Source: JAAYJR01 sp964563975 (GTDB lineage: Bacteria; Bacteroidota; Bacteroidia; Bacteroidales; Prolixibacteraceae). Taken from it: 64,000 bases of DNA. The stretch lies in NCBI GenBank assembly GCA_964563975.1, contig CAZLZJ010000003.1, forward strand, positions 20,447 through 84,446, written 5' to 3'. Shown here one piece after another: positions 1-9,270 of this stretch. Position numbers and translations under genes: made by a program. Numbering within the stretch: position 1 is the first letter of the stretch; each line of letters starts with the position of its first letter. The notes beneath the pieces were generated by a model that had not been told where the DNA came from, searched no databases, and worked only from the letters and a program-made list of their open reading frames with translations.

Positions 1-149
1 TAATAGGGTAATACTTTAAATCCGTCATATGTATTCCAAATTAATGACCTGTTATAATCCCGCCCTTTCAAATCATTCATTATGACCTCTTCCCACTCCT
101 TGGCAGAAACTGATTTAAAATTGTTAAAAAGCTTTTCCTCTTCAGCCAT
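1..149 (-). CDS. mutA: Methylmalonyl-CoA mutase small (beta) subunit, N-terminal part
   Basis: Only the first 49 codons lie in the window; the gene continues past its left edge. The translation begins MAEEEKLFNNFKSVSAKEW and continues with a stretch holding DLKGRDYNRSLIW and a YDGFKVLPY segment. That is the conserved opening of the small subunit of heterodimeric methylmalonyl-CoA mutase. In that family the small subunit pairs with the B12-binding large subunit to interconvert succinyl-CoA and methylmalonyl-CoA on the propionate route, which is common in Bacteroidales. The ATG at 149 is the only start compatible with the family N-terminus. Identification rests on this short segment; the large-subunit gene would be expected next, outside the window. 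Confidence 0.75.
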   Translation of the reverse strand, partial: MAEEEKLFNNFKSVSAKEWEEVIMNDLKGRDYNRSLIWNTYDGFKVLPY

Positions 150-355
150 ATTTTAATTAATTTATGAATGGAATTGTAAAAATAATTGATTTAAATGATT
201 GATCTGTTATTAGTTGAATTTTTTTCTTTTTTGCAGTTTATCAGCCGTTTAACCATTACTAAGTATTCTTCATCATAATTTAACCGGGAATGCCATCAAC
301 TCACCTCTTCCTAAGTTTCAGATTTATTTCATAACTTGCATCTTTAAAAAAATTG

Positions 356-856
356 ATGAGCAAGCTCAAGTGGACAAAAAATATTACAGGAAGCAGGTTG
401 GACATATGGAAAGATGATGAATTGGCAGGTACAATTCGTTGGGAAGGTCTGCTTAATAAAAGTGCCAGGGCAATCCTTTTCGGAAAGTTATTTATTTTAA
501 GGCGTGAGCTTATTTTTTCAAAAGTTGAAATCTATGATTCCGATGGGCAATCATTATTGGGAACAGTAACCATCAACCCATTCACTACCCGTCAGGATAT
601 TGTAATTAATGGCAAACGTTTTGAGCTTGAAATTCACAACTTATGGCAATCCCGCTGGTCCTGGAAATTTAACGGAGCAGAAATAATCTCCTTTTCTGCT
701 AACCCGGCTATCACAAAAGATAGCGGATCTATTGATATGTGCACCACATGTAATAATGAAGTGGATATATTAATCCTGCTGGGACTTGTTGTCCGTAATC
801 AGTTTATCACTTTTCTGCTGATCCTTATTTTAATAATTTTATTAATTATACTGTAG
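356..856 (+). CDS. Hypothetical protein with C-terminal membrane anchor
   Basis: The 166-residue product is not assigned to a family. About 110 residues are a beta-rich soluble part with alternating polar and aromatic residues (segments such as LDIWKDDELAGTIRWEG and WKFNGAEIISFS), loosely reminiscent of tubby/LURP-like folds. A CTTC motif follows, then a strongly hydrophobic tail (roughly residues 135-166) that should span the membrane and ends almost at the stop. The ATG at 356 is preferred over the adjacent TTG at 353. It stands alone between divergently read mutA and convergent metG, with no strong terminator visible. A tail-anchored or inner-membrane protein is an inference. Confidence 0.7.
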   Translation: MSKLKWTKNITGSRLDIWKDDELAGTIRWEGLLNKSARAILFGKLFILRRELIFSKVEIYDSDGQSLLGTVTINPFTTRQDIVINGKRFELEIHNLWQSRWSWKFNGAEIISFSANPAITKDSGSIDMCTTCNNEVDILILLGLVVRNQFITFLLILILIILLIIL

Positions 857-904
857 CCATTCCCGCAACACCTTTTTGCCGCCTTAAATAAAAAATCACC
901 TCAA

Positions 905-2938
905 CTATTTTATTTCAGCTCCATTATCAACTTTCTGATCCGGAGCAACTATGGAAAGTGTTCCATCAGGATTTTCAGCACATAAGATCATTCCTTTTGA
1001 TTCAATGCCCTTAAGTTTCTTAGGTTCGAGATTAATAAGTACTGATACCTGCTTGCCGATTAACTCTTCCGGTTTATAATATTCGGCAATTCCCGACACA
1101 ACTGTTCTTTTATCAATTCCGGTATCAATCTTCAGCTTCAAAAGTTTTTTTGTTTTTGGAACTTTTTCTGCTTCCAATATTGTTCCTGCCCTTATATCCA
1201 TCCTCCCAAAATCATCAAATCCGACACTCTCTTTTGCAGATTGCAGCAAGTTGTTTTTCAATTCATTTCCCTTTTTGGTACTCAATAATTTCTGTAACTG
1301 TTTTTCAATTACTTCATCTTCAATTTTTTCAAATAGTAATCCGGATTTTCTGATTTTGTGCCCGGGCGATAATAAGTCATTTTCCCCAAATTTTTGCCAC
1401 AATAATTTTTCAAAATTAAGGTAGCTTCTCAATTTTTCCATACTGTAAGGTAAAAATGGGTCAAGTGCAATTGTAAGGTTTGCAGTTACCTGAAGGCAGA
1501 TATTTAATATCGTTTTAACTCTTTCAGTATCTTTTTTAAATTTTTGCCATGGCTCTTCATCTGCAAGATACTTATTCCCTAATCGTGCAAGATCCATTGC
1601 ATTTTTTTGTGCTTCACGAAATCTGAAATTATCAAGACTCTTTTCAACTTCAGCCCGAATCCTGTTAATATCTGCAAGCACCTGCTCATCATAAGGTAAA
1701 AGCTCTGTTACAGGCGGAACTTCACCTTTAAAATATTTATGGGTAAGTACTAATACCCTATTGACAAAATTACCCAGCACAGCCACCAATTCATTATTGT
1801 TCCGGCTTTGGAAATCTTTCCATGTAAAATCATTATCCTTCGATTCAGGAGCATTTGCAGTAAGGACATATTTCAACACATCTTCCTTTCCGGGGAGATC
1901 TTCAAGATATTCATGTAACCAAACTGCCCAGTTGCGGGAGGTGGATATTTTATCATTTTCCAGATTAAGAAATTCATTGGCAGGAACATTGTCAGGCAAT
2001 ATAAATGAACTTTCAGCCTTTAGCATACTGGGAAATATGATACAATGAAAAACAATATTGTCTTTCCCGATAAAATGTATTAATCTTGTCTCCGGATCTT
2101 TCCAATATTTTTCCCAGTCAGGAGTAAGCTCTTTAGTTGCAGAGATATAACCTATAGGAGCATCGAACCAAACATAAAGAACTTTGCCGTCAGTACCCTC
2201 CAAGGGAACAGGAACACCCCAATCCAGGTCTCTTGTAACCGCCCTGGGTTGCAATCCGCTATCAAGCCATGATTTACACTGCCCATACACATTGGGTCTC
2301 CACTCTTTATGATCTTCAAGTATCCATTTTTTCAACCACGGCTCATACTGATCAAGAGGCAGGTACCAATGTTTGGTCTCTTTTAAAAGAGGCTTATTCC
2401 CACTAATCACAGAGGTAGGGTTAATTAGCTCCGTCGGACTAAGCGATGTACCACAGCTTTCACACTGATCGCCATAAGCCTTTTCGTGACCACACTTGGG
2501 GCAGGTTCCTGTAATATACCTGTCTGCAAGAAACTGTCCATTTTCCTGATCATAATATTGCTCTGTCACCTTTTCTATAAACTTACCGTCGTTATACATT
2601 TTTATAAAAAAAGCTGATGCTGTTTCATGATGGACAGAAGATGTGGTACGTGAATATATATCAAATGAAATGCCTAATTTTTGAAAAGAATCTTTTATTA
2701 AACTATGATATTTATCAACCACCTCCTTAGGTGTAATGCCTTCATTTTTAGCCTTTAATGTAATAGGCACACCATGTTCGTCCGATCCGCCAATCAGTAA
2801 TACATCTTCTTTTTTGGAACGAAGATACCTGGCATAAATATCTGCCGGAATATATACTCCCGCCAAATGGCCGATATGAAGAGGACCGTTTGCATATGGA
2901 AGTGCTGTGGTTATCAATGTACGTTTAAACCGGGTCAT
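905..2938 (-). CDS. metG: Methionyl-tRNA synthetase
   Basis: This class I enzyme charges tRNA-Met with methionine in the cytoplasm. The 677 residues show HIGH at 21-24, a zinc-knuckle insertion with cysteines 146, 149, 159 and 162, and a KMSKS-equivalent KISTSR at 329-334, the variant typical of Bacteroidota and archaeal-type enzymes. An anticodon-binding helical region follows. A C-terminal tRNA-binding OB-fold runs from about residue 575 ([19 protein letters not shown]), which usually mediates dimerisation. Length is normal for MetG carrying this appendage. It is monocistronic, convergent with the orphan at 356, and has a TATCTTTG -7 element 45 bases upstream of the ATG. Confidence 0.97.
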   Translation of the reverse strand: MTRFKRTLITTALPYANGPLHIGHLAGVYIPADIYARYLRSKKEDVLLIGGSDEHGVPITLKAKNEGITPKEVVDKYHSLIKDSFQKLGISFDIYSRTTSSVHHETASAFFIKMYNDGKFIEKVTEQYYDQENGQFLADRYITGTCPKCGHEKAYGDQCESCGTSLSPTELINPTSVISGNKPLLKETKHWYLPLDQYEPWLKKWILEDHKEWRPNVYGQCKSWLDSGLQPRAVTRDLDWGVPVPLEGTDGKVLYVWFDAPIGYISATKELTPDWEKYWKDPETRLIHFIGKDNIVFHCIIFPSMLKAESSFILPDNVPANEFLNLENDKISTSRNWAVWLHEYLEDLPGKEDVLKYVLTANAPESKDNDFTWKDFQSRNNNELVAVLGNFVNRVLVLTHKYFKGEVPPVTELLPYDEQVLADINRIRAEVEKSLDNFRFREAQKNAMDLARLGNKYLADEEPWQKFKKDTERVKTILNICLQVTANLTIALDPFLPYSMEKLRSYLNFEKLLWQKFGENDLLSPGHKIRKSGLLFEKIEDEVIEKQLQKLLSTKKGNELKNNLLQSAKESVGFDDFGRMDIRAGTILEAEKVPKTKKLLKLKIDTGIDKRTVVSGIAEYYKPEELIGKQVSVLINLEPKKLKGIESKGMILCAENPDGTLSIVAPDQKVDNGAEIK

Positions 2939-2982
2939 ACTAAAAAATTCTTTATAAATTGAAATAAATTAAATTAATTGCA

Positions 2983-2990
2983 CAAAGATA
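2983..2990 (-). promoter_or_regulatory. Candidate Bacteroidota -7 promoter element for metG
   Basis: On the minus strand this reads TATCTTTG, a full match to the TAnnTTTG -7 consensus of the Bacteroidota primary sigma factor. It lies 45 bases before the metG start. No convincing TTG -33 element sits at the usual 19-21 base spacing, so the call rests on the -7 box alone. Confidence 0.4.
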
Positions 2991-3090
2991 GTTGAAATGT
3001 ACAACATGATAAATAATCATTTGACATGCAAAGAAATAATTTTCGGAAAAATGGTAACATTTTTGTATCTTCCCATTAAAAGAAAATAAG

Positions 3091-3996
3091 ATGATTACAC
3101 CTTCATATTTACAGCCCGGTGATAAAATAATTATTGTCTCTCCTGCAGGAAAGGTCAATGAAACATATATATTGCCGGCAGTTAAATGGTTAGAAGGCCG
3201 GGGTTATCGGATAGAATTAGGAGAAAATATTTTTGCAAGCCATTTTCAGTATGCGGGGACTGACTCTCAAAGATGCAGTGACATGCAAAAAGCCCTCGAC
3301 GATAAAGATGCAAAAGCAATCATCTGCTCGAGGGGTGGCTATGGAACAGTAAGAATAATAAACAAATTAGACTTTTCCACATTCATGAACCATCCAAAAT
3401 GGATCATTGGGTTCAGCGACATAACTATTATGCATGCATGTCTTAATAACAGAAGGGTAGCAACCATTCACGGAGTAATGCCCAAATATTTTTTCGACAT
3501 AAAGGGATCTCCAAATGAAAGCCTGATTACATTGATGAAAATATTAACAGGCGAAAAAGTATCTTATACAATCCGCGGCTCAGACTATAATCGGCCGGGG
3601 AAAATTTCTGCCGAGCTGACCGGAGGTAATTTATCTATTATATCAAGTATGTTTGGTACTTGTTGTGAACTTAACAGTGAAGGAAAGATCCTGTTTATAG
3701 AAGATGTTGATGAATTTTTATATCATGCCGACCGGATGATGTATCAGCTGAATATGAGTGGCAAGCTTTCTAAACTGGCAGGATTGGTTATTGGCAATTT
3801 TACCGATATGAAAGATAACGAATCTCCTTTCGGAAAAACTATTCATGAAATTATATCAGAAGCTGCCGGCAATTATAATTACCCTGTTTGTTTCGGATTT
3901 CCCGCCGGACACGACGAAAAAAACTTAGCCCTTGTATTTGGCAAAAAATGGGAAATTGACATTTCAAAAAAGAGAACAACCTTAACCCTCTTATAA
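3091..3996 (+). CDS. ldcA: LD-carboxypeptidase (peptidase S66, LdcA/MccF family)
   Basis: S66 serine peptidases cleave the L,D bond of murein tetrapeptides during cytoplasmic peptidoglycan recycling; the MccF branch hydrolyses microcin-type acyl-adenylates. The 301-residue protein has the family triad: Ser109 in IIGFSDIT, Glu204 in LFIEDVDE and His274 in GFPAGH, plus the RGGYG loop at 81-85. No signal peptide is visible, consistent with a cytosolic enzyme. The next gene starts 10 bases downstream, so the two are probably co-transcribed. LdcA is favoured over MccF because there is no microcin context, but the sequence does not settle the substrate. Confidence 0.92.
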   Translation: MITPSYLQPGDKIIIVSPAGKVNETYILPAVKWLEGRGYRIELGENIFASHFQYAGTDSQRCSDMQKALDDKDAKAIICSRGGYGTVRIINKLDFSTFMNHPKWIIGFSDITIMHACLNNRRVATIHGVMPKYFFDIKGSPNESLITLMKILTGEKVSYTIRGSDYNRPGKISAELTGGNLSIISSMFGTCCELNSEGKILFIEDVDEFLYHADRMMYQLNMSGKLSKLAGLVIGNFTDMKDNESPFGKTIHEIISEAAGNYNYPVCFGFPAGHDEKNLALVFGKKWEIDISKKRTTLTLL

Positions 3997-4006
3997 CAAA
4001 AATCTT

Positions 4007-4369
4007 ATGCCTTCACTTCGTGAAAAGGGCTGTATAGCAGAACAATTAGCAAAAAACCATCTTCAAAAAAAAGGATGGCAAATTTTAAATACCAACTGGT
4101 ATTATGGTCATCTTGAAATTGATATCATTGCCCGCGATAAAGATAAATTAGTCATTGTTGAAGTAAAATCACGTAATGGGGTTCGTTTCAAAAACCCTGC
4201 CGATGCAATTAAAAATATAAAAATCAGAAGAATTATTGAAGCTGCCGATGCATATATAATGGAAAATGAGTTAGACCTTGAAACCAGATTTGATTTAATT
4301 ATTATTACCTTTTTTGGAAAGGACTTCGAACTTGAACATTATAAAAATGCTTTCTATCCAACAATGTAA
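4007..4369 (+). CDS. YraN/UPF0102 family nuclease-like protein
   Basis: The 120-residue protein is a small restriction-endonuclease-fold protein of the UPF0102 (YraN) family. The conserved core is GHLEIDIIARDKDKLVIVEVKSR, giving the D39, E52-x-K54 pattern of the PD-(D/E)xK fold, with the typical N-terminal G-x-x-AE-x-LA segment at about residues 8-14. Family members are often encoded near rnhB or rsmI, and their cellular role is still poorly defined. Here it follows the LD-carboxypeptidase by 10 bases. Length and motif order are normal for the family. Confidence 0.9.
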   Translation: MPSLREKGCIAEQLAKNHLQKKGWQILNTNWYYGHLEIDIIARDKDKLVIVEVKSRNGVRFKNPADAIKNIKIRRIIEAADAYIMENELDLETRFDLIIITFFGKDFELEHYKNAFYPTM

Positions 4370-4472
4370 ATAAAAAAAGGCAATTTCTCATTTTAAAAAA
4401 CTATCCTGCTCTCCTTTATGTAACTTTTTGTAATCTTTCAATTAAACAGTATCATCAATATTAACCAATAAA

Positions 4473-4503
4473 TTGAATTCTAATTGGTTTTTTACTATTT
4501 TTG
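4473..4503 (+). promoter_or_regulatory. Candidate promoter for acyl-CoA ligase gene
   Basis: A TTG at 4473-4475 and a TATTTTTG at 4496-4503 match the Bacteroidota -33 and TAnnTTTG -7 elements, separated by 20 bases. The predicted transcript would start about 15 bases before the ATG at 4526. Chance occurrence is possible in DNA this AT-rich. Confidence 0.45.
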
Positions 4504-4525
4504 AACAAACGGTAAATTTTAAAAA

Positions 4526-6166
4526 ATGACAAAAATCGCACTATCAAAGCTTTACACTGATGCATTCCAAAAAAACTGGAATAGTGTAGCTTTTTCAGAT
4601 TATCAGGGGGCTGATTATACTTTCAGCGAAATTGCCAAAAATATTAAATCGTTACATCTGTTTTATCAGCTGGAAGGGTTGAAAAAGGGAGATAAAATTG
4701 CAGTCCTTGGCCGTAACTCCGCCAATTGGGGAACTGTTTTTCTTTCAGCTCTTTCTGCAGGTATCATTATTGTTCCCATTTTGCCTGATTTTAACGAAAC
4801 AAATACTAATCATATTATTAATCACTCTGAAGCCAAGCTGATTATCGGAGCAAAATCACTGTTAAATAAAATTGATTTTGAAAATGATGAAAATCTCAGA
4901 ACCGTATTGATCCTTGAAGATTTTTCCCTTTATGCTTCTAAGGATGAAAACACAAGTTACAGACTAAATGATGCCTTTCAGTATTATAAAGATAATAAAC
5001 TGGAGAAAGAAAATTTCATATTTGAAAAGCAGGATAGTGAAGAGACATCCATTTTGTCGTACACCTCCGGAACTTCAGGTTTTACAAAAGGTGTTATGAT
5101 CCCTGAAAGGAGCTTGGTTTCCAACATCATTTTTGCTCAGGACCATATGCCCTTACAACCCGGGCATAAGGTTGTCTCTTTTTTGCCTATGGCCCATGTT
5201 TACGGTTTGCTGTTTGAATTTCTTTTTCCTGTTACTCTTGGTTGCCATATCACATTTCTCAGTAAGATGCCTTCTCCTGCTGTTATCACCAAAGTCTTTG
5301 GAGAGATAAAGCCGCATCTGATTCTTTCCGTGCCCTTAATTATTGAAAAAATTTATAAGAAACGTATCCTGCCTACCATTGAGAAGCCACATATGAAATT
5401 CCTGTTAAGGATACCCGGGATCTCCTCAATCATTTTGAAAAAAATCAAAGAAAAACTTTCAGACACCTTTGGCGGCCGCTTCTTTGAACTGGTGATTGGT
5501 GGAGCACCAATGAGCGCGGATGTGGAAAAATTTTTCAGGAAAATTAAATTCCCTTTTTCAATTGGTTACGGAATGACAGAATGTGGTCCTCTGATAAGCT
5601 ATGAAGCATGGGATAAAACCCTTGAAGGGTCTGCAGGGAAGCTGGTAGATCGGATGGAGGTGAGAATAGACTCAAGCGACCCGTATAAAATTGTTGGAGA
5701 GATACAGGTAAAGGGCGAAAATGTAATGACCGGTTATTATAAAAATGAAGTGATCACTAAAGAGTCTTTTACTGAAGACGGATGGTTAAAAACAGGAGAC
5801 TTAGGTATTCTTGATAAAAATAATTTCATCTTCATCAAGGGCAGATCAAAAAATATGATCCTTGGACCCTCAGGCCAGAATATTTACCCCGAAGAAATTG
5901 AAGCAAGGATTTCTAACCAGCATTATGTGGCTGAATGTGTTATTACCAGCAAACAAGATAAGTTAATAGCAATGGTTTATCCTGATTTTGAAGCAATGGA
6001 AGCAGATAAGGTAACACTTGAAGACCTGCCCGGAATCATGGAAGACAACAGAAAAAAGCTTAATGCCGAACTACCAAAGTATGAGCAGGTTTCTTCATTC
6101 GAGCTGGTTACTGAAGAGTTTGAAAAAACGCCTAAAAAAAATATTAAGAGATTTAAATATATATAA
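4526..6166 (+). CDS. AMP-dependent long-chain acyl-CoA ligase
   Basis: ANL-superfamily enzyme expected to activate a fatty or other carboxylic acid to acyl-AMP and then acyl-CoA. Motifs in order: the phosphate loop SYTSGTSGFTKGVM near residue 177, the adenine-binding GYGMTECGPLI, the KTGDLG hinge region, the KGRSKNMILGPSGQNIYPEEIE segment, and a C-terminal catalytic lysine region KTPKKNIKRFKY. At 546 residues it is shorter than the 600-residue FadD15/FAA class and resembles Bacteroidales long-chain-fatty-acid ligases. The C-terminal domain is complete. The next gene starts 19 bases after the stop. Substrate chain length cannot be read from sequence. Confidence 0.9.
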   Translation: MTKIALSKLYTDAFQKNWNSVAFSDYQGADYTFSEIAKNIKSLHLFYQLEGLKKGDKIAVLGRNSANWGTVFLSALSAGIIIVPILPDFNETNTNHIINHSEAKLIIGAKSLLNKIDFENDENLRTVLILEDFSLYASKDENTSYRLNDAFQYYKDNKLEKENFIFEKQDSEETSILSYTSGTSGFTKGVMIPERSLVSNIIFAQDHMPLQPGHKVVSFLPMAHVYGLLFEFLFPVTLGCHITFLSKMPSPAVITKVFGEIKPHLILSVPLIIEKIYKKRILPTIEKPHMKFLLRIPGISSIILKKIKEKLSDTFGGRFFELVIGGAPMSADVEKFFRKIKFPFSIGYGMTECGPLISYEAWDKTLEGSAGKLVDRMEVRIDSSDPYKIVGEIQVKGENVMTGYYKNEVITKESFTEDGWLKTGDLGILDKNNFIFIKGRSKNMILGPSGQNIYPEEIEARISNQHYVAECVITSKQDKLIAMVYPDFEAMEADKVTLEDLPGIMEDNRKKLNAELPKYEQVSSFELVTEEFEKTPKKNIKRFKYI

Positions 6167-6185
6167 TAAATTCAAAAAAAATGAA

Positions 6186-7100
6186 ATGAAAACTTCAAAC
6201 AGAAGAGAATTTGTTAGAAATTCCCTTGCAATAACAGGGGGACTGCTATTATCGCCTGCAATGTTTAACTGCACAGCAGGAGGTTCCCGATTTAAAATTT
6301 CACTTGCTGAATGGTCATTTCATAAAACGCTTTTTTCAAATAAAATGACAAATCTTCAATTTCCGGTTGCAGCCAGGGAGCTGGATATTGACGGAGTGGA
6401 ATTTGTCAACCAGTTCTTTAAGGATAAAGCAAAAGATGAAAAATATCTTGCTGAACTTAAAAAAATATGTGCAGGAGAAAATGTAGAGTGTGTACTTATA
6501 ATGTGCGATGCTGAAGGGATGGTAGGCCATCCTGAAAATTCAGAACGGTTAAAAACTGTTGAAAATCATAAAAAATGGGTTGATGCTGCAGCATTTCTTG
6601 GTTGTCATTCTATCAGAGTAAATGCTGCCAGCCGGGGAAGTTATGAAGAACAAAAAAAACTTGCCGCCGACGGATTGAGAAAAATTTGTGAATATGGCGA
6701 TACAAAAAACATAAATGTAATTGTAGAGAATCATGGCGGCATATCCAGTAACGGCGAATGGCTTGCAGAAGTAATCAGACTTACCGGCCATAAGCGAGCC
6801 GGAACATTACCCGATTTCGGCAATTTTATAATTAACAGAGAAACAGGTGAAGAGTTTGACAGATACAGGGGAGTTGAATTACTAATGCCTTATGCCAAAG
6901 GAGTTAGCGCTAAATCAAATGATTTCGACAACGAGGGCAATGAGATACACTCAGACTATTATCGTCTTATGAAAATTGTTTATGATTCCGGCTACAAAGG
7001 GTGGATTGGCATAGAGTATGAAGGGAATGAGTTATCTGAAAGAGATGGTATTATAGCAACAAAAAAATTATTGGAAAAAGTATTTGAAACATTGGGATAA
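6186..7100 (+). CDS. Exported sugar phosphate isomerase/epimerase-like TIM-barrel protein
   Basis: The 304-residue product belongs to the xylose-isomerase-like TIM-barrel (AP endonuclease 2) family. The ATG at 6186 is chosen because it gives a twin-arginine-type signal (SNRREFVRNSLAITGG) ending near AMFNC; a longer in-frame extension would run back into the acyl-CoA ligase gene. Metal-site candidates are the Glu in VIVENHGG, the Asp in LPDFGNF and the Glu in WIGIEYEG. Such secreted isomerase-like proteins are common in Bacteroidota, but their substrates are mostly unknown. It is a distant paralogue of the gene at 60164-61087. Its stop abuts the convergent gene ending at 7101. Confidence 0.88.
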   Translation: MKTSNRREFVRNSLAITGGLLLSPAMFNCTAGGSRFKISLAEWSFHKTLFSNKMTNLQFPVAARELDIDGVEFVNQFFKDKAKDEKYLAELKKICAGENVECVLIMCDAEGMVGHPENSERLKTVENHKKWVDAAAFLGCHSIRVNAASRGSYEEQKKLAADGLRKICEYGDTKNINVIVENHGGISSNGEWLAEVIRLTGHKRAGTLPDFGNFIINRETGEEFDRYRGVELLMPYAKGVSAKSNDFDNEGNEIHSDYYRLMKIVYDSGYKGWIGIEYEGNELSERDGIIATKKLLEKVFETLG

Positions 7101-7991
7101 TCATCGCCTGAATGGATTAAGTCGTTTTCTTTTCCAAAATTGTGATCTGTTGATTTTTCTGCTTTTTGTGAAATTACTCCTGTGCAGCTTTCTGTCGGGA
7201 ATATCAGAATATATAAGTCCGATACTGATTTGTGATGTTAACGCCCAACATGAAGCGGGTCTGAAACTCTCTTTTCCGTCTATATTTATATAGTCGTAAT
7301 TGGGAACTCCGTTTACAAGGTCTGAATTGATCATTGATGCTGTACCGTCAATATAAATATCAAATTTATCTGACAATTTAAAGGTACTTCCCAGCCCGGC
7401 TCCGCCACTAAATGCAGTCTGTTTTGGATGATCGCTGTTACGCGTGCCCTTAGCATAAAGAGCACCGATATTATATTTAACACTATAAAAAGGATCCCTG
7501 AAAGTAAAGTCGGATCCTACAAAAGCTACCCCGCCAAATCCTTTAAGAAAAAGATTAATCTCATTGCTGACAGGTAAAAAGTACCATCGGGCGGTTCCTG
7601 ACACAGACAAAATATTTGTATTGTAAATCAAAGCTTCAACAGGATAAGAATAACTGTCGGGCAAAGGGTTAAACCGTGTAAGAAAAAAATTGTATAAAGG
7701 AGCCTTTTCTGTTTGCCCGTAAAGATTCATATAATCAAACTCCACTCCAATTTCAAAATCGGAGGAAAACGGAGCTATTATTTCTGCTTCGGCCCCTACC
7801 TTAAACAGAGGAGTAAAACCACTGCTTCCGGGATGATCCGGTAAATTAATCCCTGCATATTTTTTTTCTGCCCTTCCCGGTTCGGTTATAAAAAAAGAGG
7901 AATTTGCTCCTATCCTGTATCTGAATATCTGTGATGAAGCTAATTTAAAAAACATCAAAAAAATAGCGGTTATTATAAAAAAGCGATACAT
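7101..7991 (-). CDS. Probable outer-membrane beta-barrel protein
   Basis: This 296-residue protein starts with a Sec signal peptide (MYRFFIITAIFLMFFKLASSQ). It is then built of alternating hydrophobic/polar strands rich in glycine and aromatics, as in small outer-membrane barrels (for example GFGGVAFVGSDFTF and FSGGAGLGSTFKLS). The last about 25 residues are unusual: very basic (KSRKINRSQFWKRKRLNPFRR) with no terminal aromatic strand, so the barrel may end earlier with a periplasmic basic tail. No named family was recognised. It lies 10 bases after the U32 gene and may be the last gene of that transcript. It ends immediately beside the convergent isomerase-like gene. Confidence 0.75.
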   Translation of the reverse strand: MYRFFIITAIFLMFFKLASSQIFRYRIGANSSFFITEPGRAEKKYAGINLPDHPGSSGFTPLFKVGAEAEIIAPFSSDFEIGVEFDYMNLYGQTEKAPLYNFFLTRFNPLPDSYSYPVEALIYNTNILSVSGTARWYFLPVSNEINLFLKGFGGVAFVGSDFTFRDPFYSVKYNIGALYAKGTRNSDHPKQTAFSGGAGLGSTFKLSDKFDIYIDGTASMINSDLVNGVPNYDYINIDGKESFRPASCWALTSQISIGLIYSDIPDRKLHRSNFTKSRKINRSQFWKRKRLNPFRR

Positions 7992-8001
7992 TAAAAAATA
8001 T

Positions 8002-9267
8002 TCAACGATTTTGTTTTATCCCTTTAGCATCAACATATTTATAAAGTTTATCTGATCTTCTGATCTTTTCATGAACAGAAACAGATATGCGTTCTCCTTT
8101 AAATCCTTCTTCAACACTCTCAAATTCAAATCGAATTTCATCAACTACAGTCTCAACCACGCCGGTTGTAGGCCCGTTAACAATAATGGTATCTCCTTTT
8201 TTTAAATTGCCCGTTTCCAATTTAAACTCAGCCACTCCTATATTAGAAAAATAGTTAGTGCACTTTCCCAGATATATTTTTCGCCTTGTTGCTTGTGAGC
8301 CATAATTTGCACTCCATTCGCCCAGACGTTGTCCAAGATAATATCCATTCCAAAATCCTCTGTTAAAAACTGAAGCAAGCCTCTGATCCCAATTTTCTAT
8401 TTTCTCTTTTGAGTAAGAGTTATCAAAATAGGCCTCCACAGCCTCTTTATAACATTCAACAGTTGTTTTCACATACTCCGGTGAACGGGCACGCCCTTCT
8501 ATCTTCAAAAGAGTTACTCCGGAGTCGAGTATCTTATTTAAAAAATGGATGGTTTTTAAATCTTTTGGAGACATAATATATTCATTGTCAATCTCCAGCT
8601 CAGCTCCTGTCTCCTTATCTGTTACTAAATAAGCTCTTCTGCATGTTTGCAGGCAAGCTCCACGGTTTGCCGGCGATGCCATTTCATGCAAACTTAAATA
8701 ACACTTTCCGCTAATCGCCATACACAAAGCCCCATGTACAAACATTTCAAGCCTGACCAACTCCCCTGAAGGACCTAATATCTGCTGTTTGATTATCTCA
8801 TTATGAATTTCATTTACCCTTCCAAGATTAATTTCACGTGCAAGAACCATAACATCAGCAAATTGAGCATAAAACTTTACAGCTTCAAAATTGGTTATAT
8901 TTACCTGTGTCGATATATGAACAGAAAGACCAACCGACCGTGCATATTGAATTACCGATATATCAGCAGCAATAACAGCCGATATTCCGCACTCCTTGGC
9001 TGCATCCAAAATTTCATACACCTGTTTCAGCTCATTGTCAAAAATTTCAACATTCAGACTTAAATAAGTTCTAACCCCGTTATCTCCTGCAATCCGGCTA
9101 ATCTTTTTCATATCATCCAACGAAAAATTGACAGATGAGCGTGACCGCATATTAAGATTCCCAACCCCAAAGTAAACAGATCCTGCGCCACTGCCAATAG
9201 CAGCCATAAGGGTTTCCATAGATCCAACAGGCGCCATTATTTCAACTTCCCTCCCGGTCATATTCAA
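8002..9267 (-). CDS. Peptidase U32 family protein (TrhP/YegQ-like)
   Basis: Members of this family, once called collagenases, include TrhP, which helps hydroxylate U34 of tRNAs using prephenate. The 421-residue protein carries the U32 signature (EMFVHGALCMAISGKCYLS, residues 174-192) with Cys182 and Cys189, followed by Cys205, Cys209 and Cys272, which could supply the family's Fe-S ligands. An OB-like C-terminal domain follows (GDTIIVNGPTTGVVE). It begins only 3 bases after the stop of the ABC-2 permease and so sits at the end of the export operon, but nothing links the two jobs. tRNA modification is the best guess by family. Confidence 0.9.
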   Translation of the reverse strand: MNMTGREVEIMAPVGSMETLMAAIGSGAGSVYFGVGNLNMRSRSSVNFSLDDMKKISRIAGDNGVRTYLSLNVEIFDNELKQVYEILDAAKECGISAVIAADISVIQYARSVGLSVHISTQVNITNFEAVKFYAQFADVMVLAREINLGRVNEIHNEIIKQQILGPSGELVRLEMFVHGALCMAISGKCYLSLHEMASPANRGACLQTCRRAYLVTDKETGAELEIDNEYIMSPKDLKTIHFLNKILDSGVTLLKIEGRARSPEYVKTTVECYKEAVEAYFDNSYSKEKIENWDQRLASVFNRGFWNGYYLGQRLGEWSANYGSQATRRKIYLGKCTNYFSNIGVAEFKLETGNLKKGDTIIVNGPTTGVVETVVDEIRFEFESVEEGFKGERISVSVHEKIRRSDKLYKYVDAKGIKQNR

Positions 9268-9270
9268 AAT

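Noticed and set aside
905..2938. Apparent loss of the KMSKS loop in MetG
   Set aside because: KISTSR at 329-334 is the accepted variant in this type of MetG.
6018..6185. Longer N-terminus for the isomerase-like gene overlapping the acyl-CoA ligase
   Set aside because: The upstream part is only an out-of-phase reading of the ligase gene. The ATG at 6186 restores a proper Tat signal.
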